From assembly GCA_944989445.1 (NCBI GenBank), contig CALYLW010000680.1:448936-512935 (forward strand): a stretch of DNA of 64,000 nt, given 5' to 3'. This DNA is from Ampullaceana balthica (taxonomy: Eukaryota; Mollusca; Gastropoda; Lymnaeidae). The notes beneath the pieces were generated by a model. The model saw only the letters and a program-made list of their open reading frames with translations. It was not told the DNA's origin and did not search any database. Both the position numbers and the translations under genes were made by a program. This document shows, one piece after another, positions 37,165 through 49,803 of this stretch; the first letter of the stretch is position 1, and each line of letters begins with the position of its first letter.

Positions 37165-37815
37165 CAAACGATTAAGAGGATACTGTTGTGAGACAAGAGT
37201 CCACACTAATCATCACGAATAAAATGTTATAACCCCAGTGGCGGCTCCAGCACCAGCGGCGGAGCTAAACAAATTGCATGAGGCAATCTAACGTAACTAG
37301 CTATGAAACTTTTAAATGACACGAACGTTTTTAGATTTTGCGACAAAAAAAAAGATTCTTAAACATATCAAAAAGAAGTGTGTTACATATTTATTTTGTT
37401 CTTTCTTCGTTTTTCGAAAATGTCCAAGACGGCGCCGGCCATCAGCTTTGAGAAAGTGTTACCAAGTGAAAGATAAAATTAAAAAATCAGTGTGTGAGAC
37501 CCATGACCAAGAATTAGGACAATTGATTTAACATACGATTAGTTTTAGAAGGTTGTTTAGTTTTGTGTTAAGTGAACTGCAGAGGTTAATGCACATAGTG
37601 CATCATTCAATACAAAAAATTAGTTTACAATCTCACATTAATAATATGACATTTTATTAGTTATTTACTCTTAGTGGTGAAAAGTATGTTTAATTTATTA
37701 TTTATCTATTTAACAGTTTAATAAAACCTAATGAATATCCATTTGTGTGAAAACCTTTTATTTGTCTAAATTTAGCTCTTATGTATTCTTGCACATGATG
37801 GAAGTATCCTCCATA
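37165..37815. other. no gene seen
   Basis: Unique-looking AT-rich sequence right of the satellite. No exon supported. Confidence 0.45.
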
Positions 37816-38366
37816 TTTCTTTTAATCCCTTATATTAACTTCGAAATCTTGTTGTCATCTCTTCGTACGTCGGGCGGAAGAACAGAAGTCGAAAATGACC
37901 CACTTTCCGTGATCCGATCGAGCTGCAAATTTGGAACGTAGACCCGTCTCACCTAAACAATGCATCGTATCAAAATTTCAGATCGATCGAACGTACCGTA
38001 ATTAAATTTACTGCATTTTTAGTTTATCCTTATATAAGATGTAATGTACATTCTGCTTTGTTATTTTTTTGGGTTTCACGTGAAGCTCAGTTCGCGCGTT
38101 GACGCGACCTCGATTTAACGATGTACCGGCGTGCTTTTGTTTACATTTTAGCGTGTCACGCTGACTCGGTCCAGCGATCGGTGACCAGACTTTTCCCTCT
38201 CCCCACCCCCCCCACCCCTCCCAGGGTTTGAAGCAAAGTTGAGTTAAAACAGATTCAGTCTGTAAATGTTTGTCGCGTTTGAGAAATAATCAATACCGTT
38301 AGTTATGTCTCATATATAAGGGATTTATAGTCAAAACACTTTGTTTTTACGGGTTTGTTTTATTAA
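37816..38366 (-). repeat. dispersed ~0.5 kb repeat, inverted copy
   Basis: Reverse complement of the unit at 1106-1650, block for block. It runs from TAATCCCTTATATTAACTTC, through ATCAAAATTTCAGATCGATC (37970-37989) and AGATTCAGTCTGTAAATG, to TTTGTTTTTACGGGTTTG. Conservation along the full length makes this the clearest evidence for a defined element. Confidence 0.75.
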
Positions 38367-39174
38367 GTACTCGTTGCGTTAATGCAAAGAGCCACAACTC
38401 TCTATCAAAACGTGAATATTATGCAAAGGATTCTCAAATTACACAGCATCTCATCACCCACGCTCCATTCCTTTTGAAGACGAATTTTAAAAAACAAATA
38501 AAACAATTTTAAATCCAGCACCCATTAACGTGTAAACAAATATGAAAAAACAATAATTAAAATTAATAGTATGATTTGTGATCAAAACCAGTTCAGATTC
38601 CAGTCACTTGGGGGTACATCAAACTAGAACTCGAGACCCCTTGAGACGCTGATTAGACACTTTGATGTGTGTTTGATATTGATGCATGAATGGAGAAGTA
38701 CAGCCACCGAATGATTCGATTGGATACCTCTGAAGGTTTGGATTGCATCCCACGACGGAACAGCCATGTTTGACTTCCGGACGCCGCTTTTGATACCTGC
38801 ACTGGGGTACACCGGGGCTTTCTTTAATACAACACTCGCATGTGGGAGCAAAATCGTATGATGCTTTTAAGAGTGTTGAGAGTTTGGTGGGGGAGGGGGT
38901 GTGGTGGTCTGTTCCTATCGAGGTCACAATGATCGTAGACAATATAAATGTGTTGGCATGGAAACCTGGTTGTTTTGACGCTGAAATTTAGACTCAGAAA
39001 GTGATTTGTTTTTTTGTTTTTTAATTAAGGGAAGTGAATGGGGGGGGATTAACCCAATATTGCTCAGGTTTTCAAAAAAAAACTATTCGTTTCTCGATAT
39101 GACAACACAATTGCAAGAACTCTACAACAATGATCATAGTCGTTCTCGTTGTCGATGCGTACTATCCACGTGTT
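38367..39174. other. no gene seen
   Basis: Overlapping minus-strand open stretches at 38619-38942 lack splice signals or family resemblance. Nothing supported. Confidence 0.45.
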
Positions 39175-39655
39175 CAAAGTCGTTATATTTGTTTTGCCGC
39201 TACTACCAATAAAGTCGTTGTAGTTGTCTTGCCGCTACTACCAATAAAGTCGTTGTAGTTGTCTTGCCGCTACTACCAATAAAGTCGTTATAGTTTTCAT
39301 AACGCTACTATCGAATAAAGTCCTTATAGCTGTTATGACTAGAAGTGTAACTGGGTTTTCCGTGCCCTTGGCTAATTCACTTTTGGCGCCCTTGGCAAAT
39401 AGGGAAAATACCAAATTATACAGAATAAATTGATTATTAAGGATTAGCCCTCGGCGCCCTTGGCAACTGCACCGATGCCACGTCATTGTTACGCCTCTGG
39501 TCATGACGCTACTACCAATAAAGTATTTATATTTGTCATGACGCTAATACCAATAAAGTATTTATATTTGTCATGACGCTAATACCAATAATAAAGTCTT
39601 TATAGGTGTCATGACGCTACTACCAATAAAAACGTTATAGTTGTGATACTACACT
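39175..39655. repeat. 35-bp minisatellite interrupted by a hAT-like MITE
   Basis: Unit GCCGCTACTACCAATAAAGT followed by CGTTGTAGTTGTCTT. About four to five units lie left of the inserted MITE and four lie right of it, where the variant is GTCATGACGCTAATACCAAT. Left and right halves carry different variants. Confidence 0.85.
39340..39499 (+). mobile_element. hAT-like MITE (CAGA..GTA family), copy 2
   Basis: Same body as 8089-8244 (CTGGGTTTTCCG near the left, AAGGATTAGCCCTCGGCGCC near the right) with ends TAGAAGTGTAACTGGG and GTTACGCCTCTG. It is flanked by an 8-bp duplication with one mismatch (GTTATGAC 39332-39339, GTCATGAC 39500-39507), consistent with hAT insertion. It sits inside a 35-bp tandem array. 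Confidence 0.85.
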
Positions 39656-39739
39656 TCACTTACAGACATGACGCATTCTAGTATAATAGTTATGTCTACA
39701 ATACTTCCTCACGAACTGTGCATGTGTACAACACTGAAT

Positions 39740-40170
39740 ATTGACTTGAAGTGTACTATTACCTGCCTATAAATTGGACATGCGTACATTACCTGCTTAT
39801 AAACTGGGAAGTGTAAATTACATGCCAAATAATTAAATATGTACATTGCTGGGCGTATAAACTTGACATATGTACAATACCGACTTATATACTGGACATG
39901 TGTACATTACCTGCTTATAAACTGGACATTAGTACTTTAACGCTTATAAACTGGACATTAGTGCATTTACCGCTTATAAACGGACATTTGTACATTACCG
40001 GCTTTTAAACGGGTATGTGTACATTACCTGCTTATAAACTTGACATGTGTACATTACCAGCTTATAAAATGGACATTTGTACATTACCTGTCTATAATCT
40101 GGAAAGTGTAAATTACATTCATAAAAATGACATGTCGTACATTACCTGCTTATAAACTGGACATGTGTAA
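39740..40170. repeat. ~30-bp degenerate minisatellite
   Basis: About 14 diverged units built on TACATTACCTGCTTATAAAC and TGGACATGTG. Variation in both length and sequence suggests an old array. Confidence 0.8.
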
Positions 40171-41245
40171 TTCTGGTACCACTGAGCAGGATTGTCCCGG
40201 CGTATCTGGTACATCGACCAACGATCCATATTAATGGCTACCCCAGATCTTCAACACACTAATTGTGTATGTCTATTGAACAATCCAATGAACAAACGAA
40301 GACAGTGTTAACAAGATGCACTTGAAAAATTCACGTTCATAGCTCGTATTTGTTTTGTTTTTGTTTTCTTTTTCATCACTTCAAGTCTATGCATATCTCT
40401 CAGCCACATTTCTCTATGGGACCAGGCGCTTCTAACAGATACACAGTCGATAAACCAAACCTCATAATCGCTAATCCGGGGAGGGTTTCATCTCTAGAGA
40501 TTATATCATAACACCGCGCGAAGTCTGGCTTTAGTGCCACCTCCCCACCCCTGCTCCTGTGCCAAAGTGTTGCCTGGTCCCCACTCACCATAAAGTGCAT
40601 CGTGTAAATAAATCTAAAACTCCATGCATAAATCTAAAACACCAGTACGTAACTGTAACGCATAATCCTACAGACTAATATTGGAAACAAATATTTTTAC
40701 CACATCAAGTTTCATGTTTTTTTTTAAACAGTTGGGACATTTTATTAGAAAGTGGCCCTTTTGAAATATAAATCTAGAAAAAAAAACTCAATCTAATACA
40801 GGGATCCTTGCTAGATATCATGAATGGTCTTTGTTTTAACAAATATTGATGCAAATCGAAATGAAAAGTGGTATCCAATGGCCTTACCCTATACCGGACA
40901 CGAGTAAATTTATTTAACACTGCTTGTTTTATATGAGATGTTGAAAATGACCACATTTTGTTCATGTGATTATTACAATTAGCATTTACAACAAAAAAGG
41001 TAAGTTATTAAAAAGAGTACGATATAAAAAAAGAAACAAATATCCAAACAAAGTAGCGTTGTTGTTTGTTTGTTTTTTTTATGAACGCTCAACTGAATAT
41101 TTTACTAATTGGAATTTTAAAAAAGGTCATGTAGTTGGTAAATTAACGCGTGTTTTTATTGACAGCTGAGAGCTACAGATCCCAACCAACGATGACGCCA
41201 GCAGTGGCAAAGAATACATAAATAAGTATATAACGACAAAACCAA
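40171..41245. other. no gene seen
   Basis: No exon-like signal or element ends. Confidence 0.5.
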
Positions 41246-41290
41246 TCAATAATCTTCTGTATAGAAGGAGCGTCTTTAATAGATCAGAGA
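41246..41290 (+). mobile_element. LINE/SINE 3' tail fragment
   Basis: The sequence AATAATCTTCTGTATAGAAG then GAGCGTCTTTAATAGATCAG matches the shared 3' tail of the LINE fragment (30119-30160) and the type 1 SINEs. The sequence upstream matches neither the LINE ORF nor the SINE body, so this is a very short 5'-truncated insertion. Confidence 0.7.
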
Positions 41291-41380
41291 AGAACCAACA
41301 GCAACAAGCCACGTGACTTTATGCAGAAACTCAAAGGAATTCAACTGCTCCACTGACGGCCACCTAAAAACTCCACCAAA

Positions 41381-41735
41381 AGTCACAGCACGGTTGTTTG
41401 CCTCCAAAACCTCAATCAAAACAACACCAAAATAAAAAAAAACGCAATGCACAATTATTTCCAAAAAAAATACGTTAAAAAAATAATAACTCCAGCAAGA
41501 GTCACAGCACAGTTGTTTGCCTCCAAAACCTCAATCAAAACAACACCAAAATAAAAAAAACGCAATGCACAATTATTTCCAAAAAATACGTTAAAAAAAT
41601 AATAACTCCAGCAAGAGTCACAGCACAGTTGTTTGCCTCCGAAACCTCAACAACAAAAACAAAACTCAATGCACAGTTATTTTTAAAAAAATGCTTTGAA
41701 AAATGAATATAAACACAGGGAAAAGTCACTGCACA
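41381..41735. repeat. ~118-bp tandem repeat, ~3 copies
   Basis: Units contain AGTCACAGCACAGTTGTTTG, CCTCCAAAACCTCAATCAAA and an A-rich stretch with CGCAATGCACAATTATTTCC. The third unit is truncated and diverged. Confidence 0.8.
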
Positions 41736-43970
41736 TTTGTCTCCCCCCACGAGGTGAGGCAAGTCTCTTTAATCCAAGTCATCGGCTTTGAGCGTGAGAC
41801 CCGATGTCTGCCGGTAGATGGGACTGGAACCCTTACACCTGCGACCTGCCATAGCGAGCTATGCACAGCCGAATACTCACTCACTCATCAGGCTTGACCT
41901 ACACTTTACAACACGAGACAGGTAGTCCAGGTAGACGAACAGGCCAGGGGCGTCACACTAACTACCTGTTTACTGGAGCTTATATCAACTTCAGGGGCGC
42001 GACCGAGATCGTTAAGAAAGCACGCACCGCCCTCCTAACCCATCCCCACCCCTACCCGTTTTCTCGTGGCACGGGAGGGAGATCATTCTTCATGTTGTTA
42101 TAGTCATTAGTTATCTAACTTTAACGCTAGTTAACGTTCGTAAGTACTTCACCAAGGCGATACGGGCTCGTCAGGGGCAATCCGGCCATGCTCATGAGGG
42201 GGCAGTCTGGCCAGGCTCGTACGGGGGCAGTATGGCCAGGCTCGTAGGGGGCAGTATGGCCAGGCTCGTAAGTTGCAGCCTGGTCAGGCTCGTAATGGGC
42301 AGCATGGACAGGTTCGCTAGGGACAGCATTTACTCACGAATTGAATGAGAGTATCCTTTTTTTTTCCTAAAGGCTGGCGGTGATCCGAAGTTTCAAATTT
42401 AAGTTGCAGAAGTCTGAGTTTCATGATGTTTTAAATTACTGTCAAATCTATATCTATATAGTTATTATAAACAGAACTCAACTGTATAATATTTGGATAC
42501 CTGGATTTTTATAGAAGACTTAAATTGAATCTATACTTCTACAGTAAATTAGATTTACCAACCCTAGACTTTGGTGCCAATCAGTAGTCTTAAAACTATC
42601 CCAGGCTTTGTATCAATCTACGGTCTTTTAGTTTATTGTAATGTCAATAGCCAAGGCGAATTCTTGCAATACTATTTTATATAAAGGAAGCGTTGTGTAC
42701 AATTGGGACAATTCCAAAGAAGCTTCTCAACTTAGATCTTATTAAATCGGCTTCCACCACGAACACCTTTGAAATTCCATCACGTTTCGGCTTCGATGTA
42801 TCAACGTAGAAGTAACATTCTTGGAAGTGGGGGGTGGGGGGGGGGTGAGCTGGGGGTGGGAGCCAACTAAAAAATGGAATCCCGGCCCACAGAGAATAGC
42901 TGGGAACGTTGAGGTGTTGAAGATAAGCTTCGATGGGAGATAACTTGAGGTAACATCACGCATACAGCAGTTACCGCTATTTCAAGTACAGCCCGCGGGC
43001 TATCGAGACATCGAGTGCGTGTGATTGTGTGTGCGTGTTACTTGTGTGTGCGTGTGATCGTGTGTGCGTGTGCGTGTGCGTGTGACTGTGTGCGCGTGAG
43101 AGTTTGTTTGAAACAGGCGCCGTGAGACTGGGAAGCACTCGGAATACCAGAAGAAAGATTTTCACTCGTGCAATGAATATGTCACTAACTCACTGAGGTG
43201 AGATATTGACACAATTGAGAGATTCCTAGAATATTATGTCGCGACGTTTGATTTGCTCCCGGTACCAACAAACTTTATAACACGGATGAGCAACAGTCAA
43301 AATTTGTAGTTCTTTAAAAATACATATCTTCATTTACCAGACAACGAAGAATCTTAAGGAACCGCACTTGGAAAACTGCAAATTTTGAGAATACTTTCAG
43401 CTTTTTGAGTGATGTCAATTTAAAAACATTCAAATTGCATTATGGACATGGTTTTGGACAATGTTAATATATTAAGTAGTCGTCAATGTTCACAATGTCG
43501 TGGCACACACAATATCTAGACACACATTGACCGGGCAAAGTTATTCATAGAAGTTATAGTAAAATGGGTTTTCATTTATGTGAGAGTCATTTTCGACGTA
43601 TTAATGAATGTGTAAAAAAATCGAGTTGTATAAATGAATTAAAGCGCACTCTTTAGCAAAGCAATGTTGAAACATCAGGACTAAACGTTTAACGAAACAG
43701 AGAATGGAGTTTAGGCAGATATAGAAGTCATATTAGTCGGGGAGTGGTCTGGAAGACGGAGAAAGCCTGAAATCTAAGCTGGAGTTCGTTAGTTTGATGT
43801 ATCGCCATCCTACGACAAGGGATAGCTGTTCAACAAAAAAGTTACAGACGCAAAAAAAAAGAGAGAACGACCCCCTCCACCCCCTCTCAACGATAAATCA
43901 AAGTCTCACTTTCAGAGAAATGATAACTACACAGGTTCTCAAAGAATATGAGCCAGGTTTACTTTTATTA
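41736..43970. other. no gene; short repeats
   Basis: At 42165-42330 there are about six degenerate ~25-bp units (GGGGCAGTATGGCCAGGCTC). At 43016-43105 there is a TGTGTG/CGTGTG-rich tract. No coding exon supported in the rest. Confidence 0.45.
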
Positions 43971-44242
43971 GGGGGCCGTCCAAAAAAGCACGTCACTCTC
44001 CAGAGCGAGTGTAAGAAAGTATGACAGTTTGTGACCGTGGTGTCCGGCCATGTGTGACGTCACGGTTTTTATATATTAAATTTTAATTATTTTGTTAATA
44101 AAAAGAAATTGTTCGAAAGTGTGACGTACTTTGGGGGTGGGGGGCGGGGGTGGGGTGTCAGAGATATGTAACTGTTTGAGACAGGGGGGAGAGGGGGTGG
44201 AGTTAAAAAATGGTCAAAAATAGTGTGACGTACTTCATGGAC
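43971..44242. mobile_element. MITE with GGCCGTCCA..ACGTCAC ends
   Basis: The left end GGGGGCCGTCCAAAAAAGCA-CGTCAC and the right end GTGTGACGTACTTCATGGAC are inverted repeats with mismatches. A second internal GTGTGACGTACTTTGGGGG occurs at 44119. Elements with this type of end are widespread in invertebrate genomes. The right end has lost its last bases or diverged. The superfamily is not assigned. Confidence 0.65.
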
Positions 44243-44819
44243 ATAACTCATAATATTAACAGTAGAATGTTGTAGTTGTAGCAAATGTTGATCCGTCTCA
44301 AAGACGGATTGATCAGTAATTATGATTTTTTTTTAAATGAGTAACCAAAAAAAAATAAAAAGTTTCTTATTGATCAATTTTGGTGTTTAATTCTTGCATC
44401 ATGTTTTTTATTACTTCAGATGCTGCTATGAGTCGTTAAATTAATGTTAAATTTAATATCTAATATGTGGAAATAATTCCTATTTATTAACATTAATATC
44501 CTTCTGGTCAGAGATTTTAGTGGGTTAACAGCCAAAAAGCCTATCAGCCTGAACAACTGACGCTGGCCTGGTCCTCTGGACGCCAGAGAGAGTGTTTATT
44601 ACCGAGCGAGCTGTGCTGGAGATGGCCCAGTAAATCACACCATCTTACCTAAAGGCCCGTCTACCAGTCAAATTACAACAATTTACCACGCGCCTCCACG
44701 CTGTAACGGCCGTGCCTATGGGGGAGGGGGTTGGGGTGGTGGGAACAGCTGGTCTAACTATAACGACTGCTACTACTACTAGACTACTACCCAAGTCAGG
44801 CTCACCTCCGTGGTTGGTG
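44243..44819. other. no gene seen
   Basis: Nothing supported. Confidence 0.45.
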
Positions 44820-44827
44820 ATCTAGAA

Positions 44828-45017
44828 CAGTGCTTCTCAAACTTTTTAGTATGGCGGACCGGCAGGAATTTTTTCCCATTGCACCAGCGACCGGTGAACT
44901 ATTTTCCCTGTACTGACGTGGTAGCGAAATGTCCTTTCTTGGGTAACTTCTGCGGACCGGCATCGGATGGCCCACGGACCGGCACCGGTCCGCGGACCAC
45001 CACTTTGAGAAGCACTG
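44828..45017 (+). mobile_element. hAT-like MITE (CAGTGCTTCTCAAA family), copy 2
   Basis: Ends CAGTGCTTCTCAAA and TTTGAGAAGCACTG, with a perfect 8-bp target duplication ATCTAGAA (44820-44827 and 45018-45025). This defines the element boundaries exactly and supports hAT membership. It is the reverse complement of the copy at 14654-14834. Length 190 bp, no coding capacity. Confidence 0.92.
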
Positions 45018-45025
45018 ATCTAGAA

Positions 45026-45755
45026 GTACACAGAGGTCGTCTTATGTAGCATTAATCTAACGGCGTTTCAATAAAACCCTCGCCAAAAAAAAACAACAAC
45101 AACAACGTGATACTAAAGCATGTGTTGGCAATAGAGAGTTGGCATGTGGGGCTGTTTTAATAATAACATTCTCCATGCGCCAGCGATACTTAATAATAGA
45201 TCAAACGGGGCGGGCGATGGACTTGATTTATTTTATGTTTGTTTCTGGTACCAAGGCCGCACACCCTGTTATCGTTATTGGGTATGTGGTTGTACTCAAT
45301 GTTGCTAAAGACCACGTTGTTTTATGTTCGTATGTGGTGCTCGTGTATAGAACTCGGTCAAATAAGCCATCAAATGACATCAGTATAATAAATGCAGTCA
45401 ATATAAACTTTTTTTTCATTGTCAAATGATATCAGTTTAAATTGTACACTTTTCGGTAAAAATAACACCAATTTAAACATTGCGGTCAAATGGCATCAGT
45501 ATAAACTATACAGTAAATGATATCAATATAAACTATACTAAACTGTTAAATGACGTAAGTATGGTATAAACTACGACTACGGTTATCCGTTAAAGTGCAT
45601 TGTCAGGCTTGAGAACGTCATAAAATCTTAAGATCTACGTTGAGAAATCAGGTGGCTTGTCTGGTCCCTTCACCTGAAGATGATACGATCAGTGGCTGGC
45701 AGTCTGTAGCAGTCATGGAAGTGTTGCAGGCGGTGGTGATAGCTTTCTCTTAGAT
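45026..45755. other. no gene; ~45-bp degenerate repeats at 45400-45560
   Basis: Three or four diverged units of GTCAAATGACATCAGTATAA type lie at 45357-45560. Nothing else supported. Confidence 0.45.
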
Positions 45756-45949
45756 CAGCGGTTCCTTAAATCTGAGTGGTTTAGGACCCCGTTGGCGTTT
45801 TGATTTTGCAAGATCCGATCATCGCATTGTTATATGCATTTACTTTTTAACCCGGCTCTTAAAATATATGCTAGTGCTAGTTAAATAAAAGATTCTATGA
45901 AATCTACCGACGAACCATCTATTGATGTCCGTCAGTTTAAGAAACGCTG
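45756..45949. mobile_element. hAT-like MITE, degenerate
   Basis: Ends CAGCGGTTCCTTAAATCTG and CAGTTTAAGAAACGCTG form an imperfect inverted repeat of hAT type. The 8-mers on either side (TCTTAGAT / TCGTAAAA) no longer match well. The interior is AT-rich and non-coding. Confidence 0.6.
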
Positions 45950-48135
45950 TCGTAAAAAAAAATAAATTGAAAACGTCAAAGAAAGTGTAATCATATTTGA
46001 CAACGTATTTAAGGGGAGAGAATGCGTGTGCTCTAATATTAGATTCAATTGAACAGCTGGTAGAAATAAGTTAAAAGTAATGGAGTAGGAATTTTTGTTG
46101 TGGAATTCTGGGTAGGATACCAGTAAATAAGGGAATACGAATCGCTCCCATAATGTTATTATGACCACAGAAGAGGAAGGGTAACTCAGGAGCCATAAAT
46201 CTTGTATAATTTACTAGGATAAAGTAACGCTTTGGTTCAATGAAAAATCAGCCTGACCTATGAGGAAGACATACTTTAGTTGCATAAATAGCAATTTTAC
46301 ATATATTCACTATAGCCATTGTTCAAAATCTTGACTTAGAAGATAAAGTACGTACAAGTGGATGCCATATATCAGGATGGTAATTAGATGTAATTTATAC
46401 TTTTGGTATTCTGAAAACTGAAAAACTAGTTATTTTTATTTTTTTTCTTATAAGGGTGCAGTACTTAATATTTTCAGGAAAGGAAAAAAAAATGTATGGG
46501 GATACAAAAAGGGCATAATGGACTGATGCACTTCAGGTAAATGATAAACACGACCGGTTAAACCTCTAGGCCAGCACCTCCTTGATTGGGACCTGCGCCA
46601 TTTGTTACCGCTCCCCTCGTTTGTTCCTTCTGATGACTTTATAATTACTTGCTTGCGCACCGTGGGCTGTGGTTTTAGCTTCCGCTTTATCCCCGAGGCC
46701 CCCCCACCCCACTCACACCCACCACATCAGCCCCTACTCGGCACACCCCAAAGTTTGGTGACGGGGATGAGATAAAGCACAACAACAGGTGGGGGGGGGG
46801 CGGGGGATAGGGGATAACTTGATGGCGTTGCCGTGTTCATTGTTGAGCGGCTCTTGAGGGGAATTCGATTGAAACATATGGAAGCTATAATGTCAACAAT
46901 ATGAATTTTTAAAAAACAACTTTGGGGGGGGGATTCTATTTACTTTTCTTGGGGTTGCTGTGTTTGTATGTGTGTGTATGTGCGAGGTGTGTATGTGGGT
47001 ACATATGGGGGAAAAGGTGATAATTTCTCCGCGCACAAGAAAAAGGTAGCTATGAATAAAATTCTTCATAATCCCCAAGCTTGGGGGGATAATTGCGTAT
47101 ACAAGTAAATTTATGTTTTCTCATTGGATTTGATTCACAGACTTCAGAACAGCCAGAGTTATCCCTGAATTCATTTTACCAACGCTGAGGACATTTAGTA
47201 GAAAGACAATGCTGCATGGCACTGCTCAGCAGAAGGAGCAGGTTGTCCAGGTGTTAGCCAAGGCTTTAATGTGTTCAGTTTGTTAGAAAGACAATGCTGC
47301 ACGGCACTGCTCAGCAGAAGGAGCAGGTTGCCCAGGTGTTAGCCAAGGCTTTAATTTGTGTTCAGTTTGGTAGACATTTATGTCAGACCTTGTTGAATGT
47401 TTTAACAATTCTAAGGTAAGCGGTCCAGATCCAAGCGGAGTTAAATTATTGTTATTTAAAACATGTATTGTCGTCGACTATGGGATTGTGTGCCAAGTTT
47501 TACTTCTCTAGAAAAAATTAAGTTAGTTGAATCTAGATTACAAAATTTCTTTTACACACACAAGGATGTGAGTTGTATAGAGTCGTGAAGAGTTAAAAAA
47601 TAAATACACACAGATTTATAGATACGCTTTTTCTTTTACGAAAGTCGTGTGATTATTTAACAAAGTTTTCATTGACGAATGCTTAATGTGACTTCTTGCC
47701 TTTTTAACTAAATATAACATGCATAGAATATTTAGTATCTACCGAAGTGAACCCGAGATCAGTGTCAGATTAACCTAACGGCCAATACGGCACGTGACTA
47801 GACGCCCTGAATCATTGATAGCTCCAGTTTCCAGCTTTTACACGGATGGTGAAGAAGGTAGACGGGGGAAAAAATGAATTTAAGAAAAAATAAAGGAGAC
47901 AACTTAAAGTGCGAACTTTTTCTATAACGAATATGTTACCAATCAAAGGGAAGTAAGAAAATAGTGTTAGATAAAAGCATAAATAAAGATACAATCAACT
48001 CTAAGGTCATCCCATAGCTTCAGCCACACCACTATCCCAATTATTGAAGTGAGTATTTGTTTGTATAGTCAAAAAGTTCACAAATCTGTCCTAGTAAGTG
48101 TCGGACAGTTTCATGGAACATTTCTAGACATCAAA
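45950..48135. other. no gene; 86-bp duplication at 47199-47368
   Basis: Two ~86-bp direct copies (AGAAAGACAATGCTGCATGG ... CCAGGTGTTAGCCAAGGC) lie at 47199-47284 and 47285-47368, differing at a few bases. The rest has no exon-like signal. Confidence 0.5.
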
Positions 48136-48407
48136 GGAGCGGGAACCGGTGGCCAGTGAACACAATAAGTAATAGCTGGTGTATGTATGGGTGGCCATCA
48201 CCCCCAAATACAGTTGTCCGGCGATATCGGGGCCGGTGGCCAGTAAACACATTAAGTAATAGCTGGTGTATGTATGGGCGGCCATCATCTCCCAAATACA
48301 GTTGTCCGGCGATATCGGGGCCGGTGGCCAGTAAACACATCAAGTAATAGCTGGTGTATGTATGGGCGACCATCATCTCCCAAATACAGTTGTACGGCGC
48401 TATCGGG
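48136..48407. repeat. 88-bp tandem repeat, ~3 copies
   Basis: Units start near GGCCGGTGGCCAGTAAACAC at 48231 and 48319, 88 bp apart. A more diverged first unit starts at about 48143 and each contains AAATACAGTTGTCCGGCGAT. Open frames on both strands here are products of the repeat. Confidence 0.9.
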
Positions 48408-49627
48408 GCGCACCTTCCTCTGCCTACGGGCCCCCACATGTCAGAACCCAGCACTGATGGAGGAAACATCTTTTTAGCAGCGACCAACTAATGGACATGT
48501 TGCCAAGCCTATCAAACGGGAAGAAAAGGATGGAATATATATTTTTTTAACCCAAGACGCATGCTTTCATTTCATTTAGAATTTAGAAACACGTATTTGC
48601 AATTTTCATTTCATGAGATTTTCTGGAATACTTTGTTTTTATAGCAAGACTCGTTGAATTCTATTTCATTTAATAATTTCGTTTATCCCTACAGTGTATG
48701 ATGGGCTCTCTGGCCTATGAATGCGTCATTCATTAGTGAACAACACTACACTTTCCTAAATTTCCTAGTTCTGACAGTATAGAAAAAAAATGAATCATTG
48801 GCATTTAATATTATTCATACAATTTTCTTCTACATATACTTATCTAGGCGCCTCATTATAAAACTATGCCACGTATATGAAGCCTGAAAGTGATGAGTTT
48901 TTTCATGTATGTTTCTCTACCACTCTATGCAGATTTTCTTCAAAATATAAATTCACGGTGAACATTATTCATATTTGAACCTCTCAGTGTTCCTGGTCTA
49001 AAGAAAAAAATGTATCCGAGTTTAGGATTGATAAAGCCACGATTCCACGGTTACCCAGGATGCAATCCTCCGATGGTTCACCAGCTCATGGCGCTATTTT
49101 TAGCTCCGTCCCGTCTATCTCTTGCACGCGCCGTCCTCCTATCTTTACAGTTGGCCTCCCGCTAGTTAACGCCGTTCGGGTTCGGGGCATGCGGCAGATA
49201 ACTCGGTAGGGGCAAAATTAAAAAGGCAATCTGCAATTACGTACCTTTCTAAAAAAAAATAAAAAAAAATTGGCCAACTAACATGTAATGTAATGAACTG
49301 TTAAACTATTCACCTTATGCGAAACTTAGTACCAACTTATAGAAAACCGTGGATAAATGTGACCAAAGCGATAACACTTGGTGCTCGCTGGATCTTTCCC
49401 GCTATCGTGTCCCACGTCGATTGCAGACGTAAAGGTCAAGTTTAACCTAAAAGATCTTCACGTGGATTCGCCGAGGTCATGAAATTGTACGGGCAAGTGC
49501 CCTCCCTTGGCGACGTCATCTTATCCGCCCTTATCAAGGCGCAATCACTCTTGGCAAAATATCTGCTGGCTCGTGGGAGAATTTAGCCTGATTTTTACAG
49601 CACGTTGAGGCTGTTACCAGGAAAAAA
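48408..49627. other. no gene seen
   Basis: No exon-like signal or element ends. Confidence 0.5.
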
Positions 49628-49803
49628 CTTCCAGATACAACAATTTTATACAAACTTCCAGATACAACAATTTTATACAAACTTCCAGATACAACAATTT
49701 TATACAAACTTCCAGATACAACAATTTTATACAAACTTCCAGATACAACAATTTTATACAAACTTCCAGATATAACAAATTAATACAAACTTCCAGATAC
49801 AAT
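49628..49803. repeat. 27-bp minisatellite, ~6.5 copies
   Basis: Unit ACTTCCAGATACAACAATTT followed by TATACAA. Five near-identical units, then a diverged one and a partial one. Confidence 0.95.

Noticed and set aside
41740..41860. Possible further tRNA-like SINE on the minus strand (GGGTTCCAGTCCC)
   Set aside because: Only a weak B-box-like motif is present; no A box at the right distance, no second copy in the window.
48131..48487. 118-residue minus-strand ORF with three related segments
   Set aside because: Three copies of an 88-bp repeat; 88 is not a multiple of three and the frame shifts between copies, so no repeated protein is conserved.
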